Below, piece by piece: positions 62,067 through 64,000 of a stretch of 64,000 nt of DNA (positions are counted from its first letter, which is position 1; each line of letters opens with the position of its first letter). The stretch comes from UBA6136 sp044351045 (GTDB lineage: Bacteria > Pseudomonadota > Gammaproteobacteria > Methylococcales > Methylococcaceae), in contig JBILGM010000001.1 in the NCBI GenBank assembly GCA_044351045.1, forward strand, positions 1 to 64,000, in the 5' to 3' direction. Below the pieces are notes generated by a model that searched no databases, was not told the DNA's origin, and saw only the letters and a program-made list of their open reading frames with translations. The position numbers were made by a program, and so were the translations under genes.

Positions 62067-62816
62067 ATGATTCATTTCAGAGGGTCTGGTGCCCCGTTAC
62101 ATACCCGGCGCCTGGCCGTTTCAACCGCACTCATTGCGGCTGGAATATGGCCAAACAAGACGAATGCGTTGACCGCTGAAGATACAGCTACCCGAAATGA
62201 AGAGACGGCAGGCGCCGAAGAGGCCGCCCCGGCGGAGGGATGTGGTGATCTCGTTTCCACCATGGACGATCCGGGCCCCGACCTGGCCAACTTCCCCAAT
62301 AGTTCCTTTACCCTCAAAGCCGGGGGCTTCTATGTTGAGTCCGCTCCCCTCAGCTTCTATGGTTCCACACCGGATGCCCCCTCCCGAATGGAAACCTAGG
62401 GAGTTGCTCTACAAGAAGAATACCAATAAGGCGGGTACCAGAGTGACGCAAAGCATGAAAGGCGGTATCAAGGCCCTGTTCCATGATGAAGCCAAGGGCG
62501 GTGCTTCCAACCGGGTATTTCTGGACATCTATCGCAAGGACGCCATTGCGGATATTCGCATTGCCGAATGTGAGCTGAAGGCGACCAAAAAGCGCCGCTG
62601 GGCGAAGGTTAATGTGAATAATCAATTAGTCAATCTGGGAACCGCCCAATACGTCCTTGATATCGCAGAGTCCAAATTTCCAGAAGATGCCGGCAAGAAC
62701 AAGCTGACCAGAAAGATCGGTCTCTGGGTGTCGATCTGGCCAAGGAGGGCGTTCAGGCGGGCGTGCCGGAACTGCAAGAGGGTGACTACACCCGATTCCG
62801 TCGTCAGGTCGACTGA
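62067..62816 (+). pseudogene. Decayed, possibly chimeric exported-protein gene
   Basis: The frame from 62067 gives an N-terminal signal-like part and CGDLVSTMDDPGPDLANFPN followed by SSFTLKAGGFYVESAPLSF, as in outer-membrane transporter-like proteins, and stops at 62397 (TAG). Another frame continues with RVFLDIYRKDAIADIRIAEC and the stretch VNVNNQLVNLGTAQYVLDIA. A third frame ends as VDLAKEGVQAGVPELQEGDY and a stop at 62816. Two shifts are needed; the first is repaired by removing an A from TAGG, which restores METWELLY. The first part and the last part look like different families, so this may be a deletion fusion that then decayed. 10 bases separate it from the channel gene. Confidence 0.5.
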
Positions 62817-62896
62817 GCTCTTTTCGATTTTGCATAACCTTTGCTCCATCCCCTTCATCGGGAGTGGAGCCCACTCAATTATAGGAACCCCAGCCC

Positions 62897-63460
62897 ATGA
62901 AGACAGAAGCACCCCAACCCAGTTTGAGCGAAATTCTTCACGAAGCCAGGCACTTTCATGAATCCCATGATTCCTTGCTGATGGCGACCGCCCGGCAGGA
63001 TGTGCCAGTAGCCACCTACGCGCCTTATGTGACGGATGATCGGGGATGTTTTTACATCTACGTGAGCGAGTTATCCGCTCACACCCCGAACCTGATGGAA
63101 AATCCTAAGGCCAGCGTGCTCTTCATCGAGGATGAGAGCGAGGCCCAGCATCTGTTTGGCCGCAAGCGCGTGACCTATACCTGTCGGGCCGAACCGGTGG
63201 CACGGGAGTCGGCCGACTTTGATCGCATCATGGATTGCTTCAAGGACAAACACGGCAAGTTCATGGACATGATGCGCGAGATGCGGGATTTCCACCTGTT
63301 TTGCCTGGTTCCCGAGCAGGGCAATTATGTGCGGGGCTTTGCTCAGGCTTACGAACTGCATGGCGATGGCCTCGGTGAAATCCGCCATGTCAACGACAAG
63401 GGCCATCGGGCGGGAACGGCCGAATCGGCCAAACAGATGGGCTCCATGGCGTCGACCTGA
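62897..63460 (+). CDS. HugZ-like pyridoxamine-phosphate-oxidase-fold haem protein
   Basis: A 187-residue flavin-reductase-like/PNPOx split-barrel protein of the HugZ type, which degrades or binds haem after uptake. It shows SDSLLMATARQ-like start (SHDSLLMATARQDVPVATYA), the sheet YIYVSELSAHTPNLMENPKA and SVLFIEDESEAQHLFGRKRV, then FHLFCLVPEQGNYVRGFAQA. The following gene is HemS-like, and in known haem operons the two are adjacent, which supports the assignment. The second HugZ domain is absent, so this is the short form. The start ATG at 62897 has no strong ribosome site. Confidence 0.78.
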   Translation: MKTEAPQPSLSEILHEARHFHESHDSLLMATARQDVPVATYAPYVTDDRGCFYIYVSELSAHTPNLMENPKASVLFIEDESEAQHLFGRKRVTYTCRAEPVARESADFDRIMDCFKDKHGKFMDMMREMRDFHLFCLVPEQGNYVRGFAQAYELHGDGLGEIRHVNDKGHRAGTAESAKQMGSMAST

Positions 63461-63475
63461 AATCGAAGTACACCC

Positions 63476-64000
63476 ATGATAGAACCTACACCGGAAGCGC
63501 TGCGCGAGCGCTGGAACATACTGCTCAAGGAAACCCCTAAACTGCGCATTCGCGATGCTGCCGAGCAACTCGGCGTGTCCGAAGCGCAACTGCTGGCGCT
63601 AGGGAGCGGCGAGACCTCAACCCGTCTCCGCGGCGATTGGGCTGACCTCTTGCTGGAATTGCATCGTCTGGGCCCACTGATGGGGCTCACTCGCAATGAC
63701 CATGCCGTGCATGAACGGCACGGCGGCTATGGGGCACAGCAGGTTATGGGGCCCACGCGCCTGATCGAAGACGGGGGCTTTACCGCCGTTCTGTTTCTCG
63801 ACCACTGGCACCATGGATTTGCGGTTAGCGAAAGTGGGCACGGGCAGGTCCGGAGGAGCCTGCAATTCTTTGATCGCTTCGGCCAAGCGGTTCACAAGAT
63901 CTACATGACTGAACACAGCCGCGAAGAGCCCTTCCAGGAGATCGTTGACACGTTCCGTGCCGCTGATCAGGCCGAAATGCTGAATGTCGAGAACCCATTG
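63476..64000 (+). CDS. HemS/ChuS-like haem-degrading protein (partial)
   Basis: Open to the window end, 175 residues seen. The start is ERWNILLKETPKLRIRDAAE followed by QLGVSEAQLLALGSG; the next parts are GPLMGLTRNDHAVHERHGGY and RSLQFFDRFGQAVHKIYMTE, all diagnostic for the HemS/HmuS/ChuS family of cytoplasmic haem-degrading or haem-trafficking proteins. It lies 15 bases after the HugZ-like gene, so both are one operon for haem-iron use. Transport genes would be expected further right but are outside the window. Confidence 0.9.
   Translation, partial: MIEPTPEALRERWNILLKETPKLRIRDAAEQLGVSEAQLLALGSGETSTRLRGDWADLLLELHRLGPLMGLTRNDHAVHERHGGYGAQQVMGPTRLIEDGGFTAVLFLDHWHHGFAVSESGHGQVRRSLQFFDRFGQAVHKIYMTEHSREEPFQEIVDTFRAADQAEMLNVENPL

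Overview
The window looks like chromosomal DNA of a Gammaproteobacterium. The main reason is the divergent arrangement of gatCAB and a full shape/elongasome operon (mreBCD, mrdA, rodA, mltB). Lipoproteins, outer-membrane-type proteins, an ABC-dependent O-polysaccharide exporter and a HemS/HugZ haem pair fit the same group. The genus cannot be fixed from sequence alone. I see no tRNA, rRNA, CRISPR array or complete insertion sequence.

Left part (1-23,650) is mostly conserved backbone. It holds a tautomerase remnant, a 7TMR-DISM histidine kinase with its response regulator, an excalibur-domain protein, gatCAB, the mre-mrd-mlt cell-wall block with an NlpC/P60 lipoprotein, a quinone-oxidoreductase-type enzyme, a PuuD-like membrane protein, a LEA14-like lipoprotein, a 1306-residue DUF748/AsmA-like protein, and a protein joining an HExxH region to a cysteine-cluster (YkgJ-like) region.

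The middle (23,800-42,600) is accessory. Six clusters of one palindromic repeat family fill every large intergenic gap between surface-polysaccharide genes: an O-antigen ligase, a PIG-L deacetylase, Wzm/Wzt, an acetyltransferase-like protein, a membrane glycosyltransferase, a fatty-acid/sterol hydroxylase, a sulfotransferase and an acyltransferase. All hairpins of the family share outer arms TGTCRTCCT / AGGAYCTCA with a conserved tandem GA/GA mismatch, but have three different inner stems. A small GIY-YIG nuclease gene sits inside one array with copies on both sides. This nuclease-plus-repeat arrangement is my best candidate for an undescribed system. The same region carries a secreted protein with a strong terminator, followed by an FG-GAP lipoprotein, a parvulin isomerase and a small anchored protein that may help export or mature it.

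The right part (42,600-64,000) has a Bat (aerotolerance-type) operon split by a Phd/PIN toxin-antitoxin pair, an A+T-rich AftB-like glycosyltransferase, an orphan SWIM protein, a P-type ATPase beside a scar where truncated kinase and hydrolase genes meet, and a frameshifted secreted protein. Next come an acetyl-CoA synthetase carrying an N-terminal STAS domain and, immediately after it, a pentameric ligand-gated ion channel homologue. A decayed outer-membrane-type gene and the haem genes hugZ-like and hemS-like (cut by the window edge) close the window. Several coding disruptions are single-base changes, three of them in or beside short homopolymers, so sequencing error has to be weighed against real decay.
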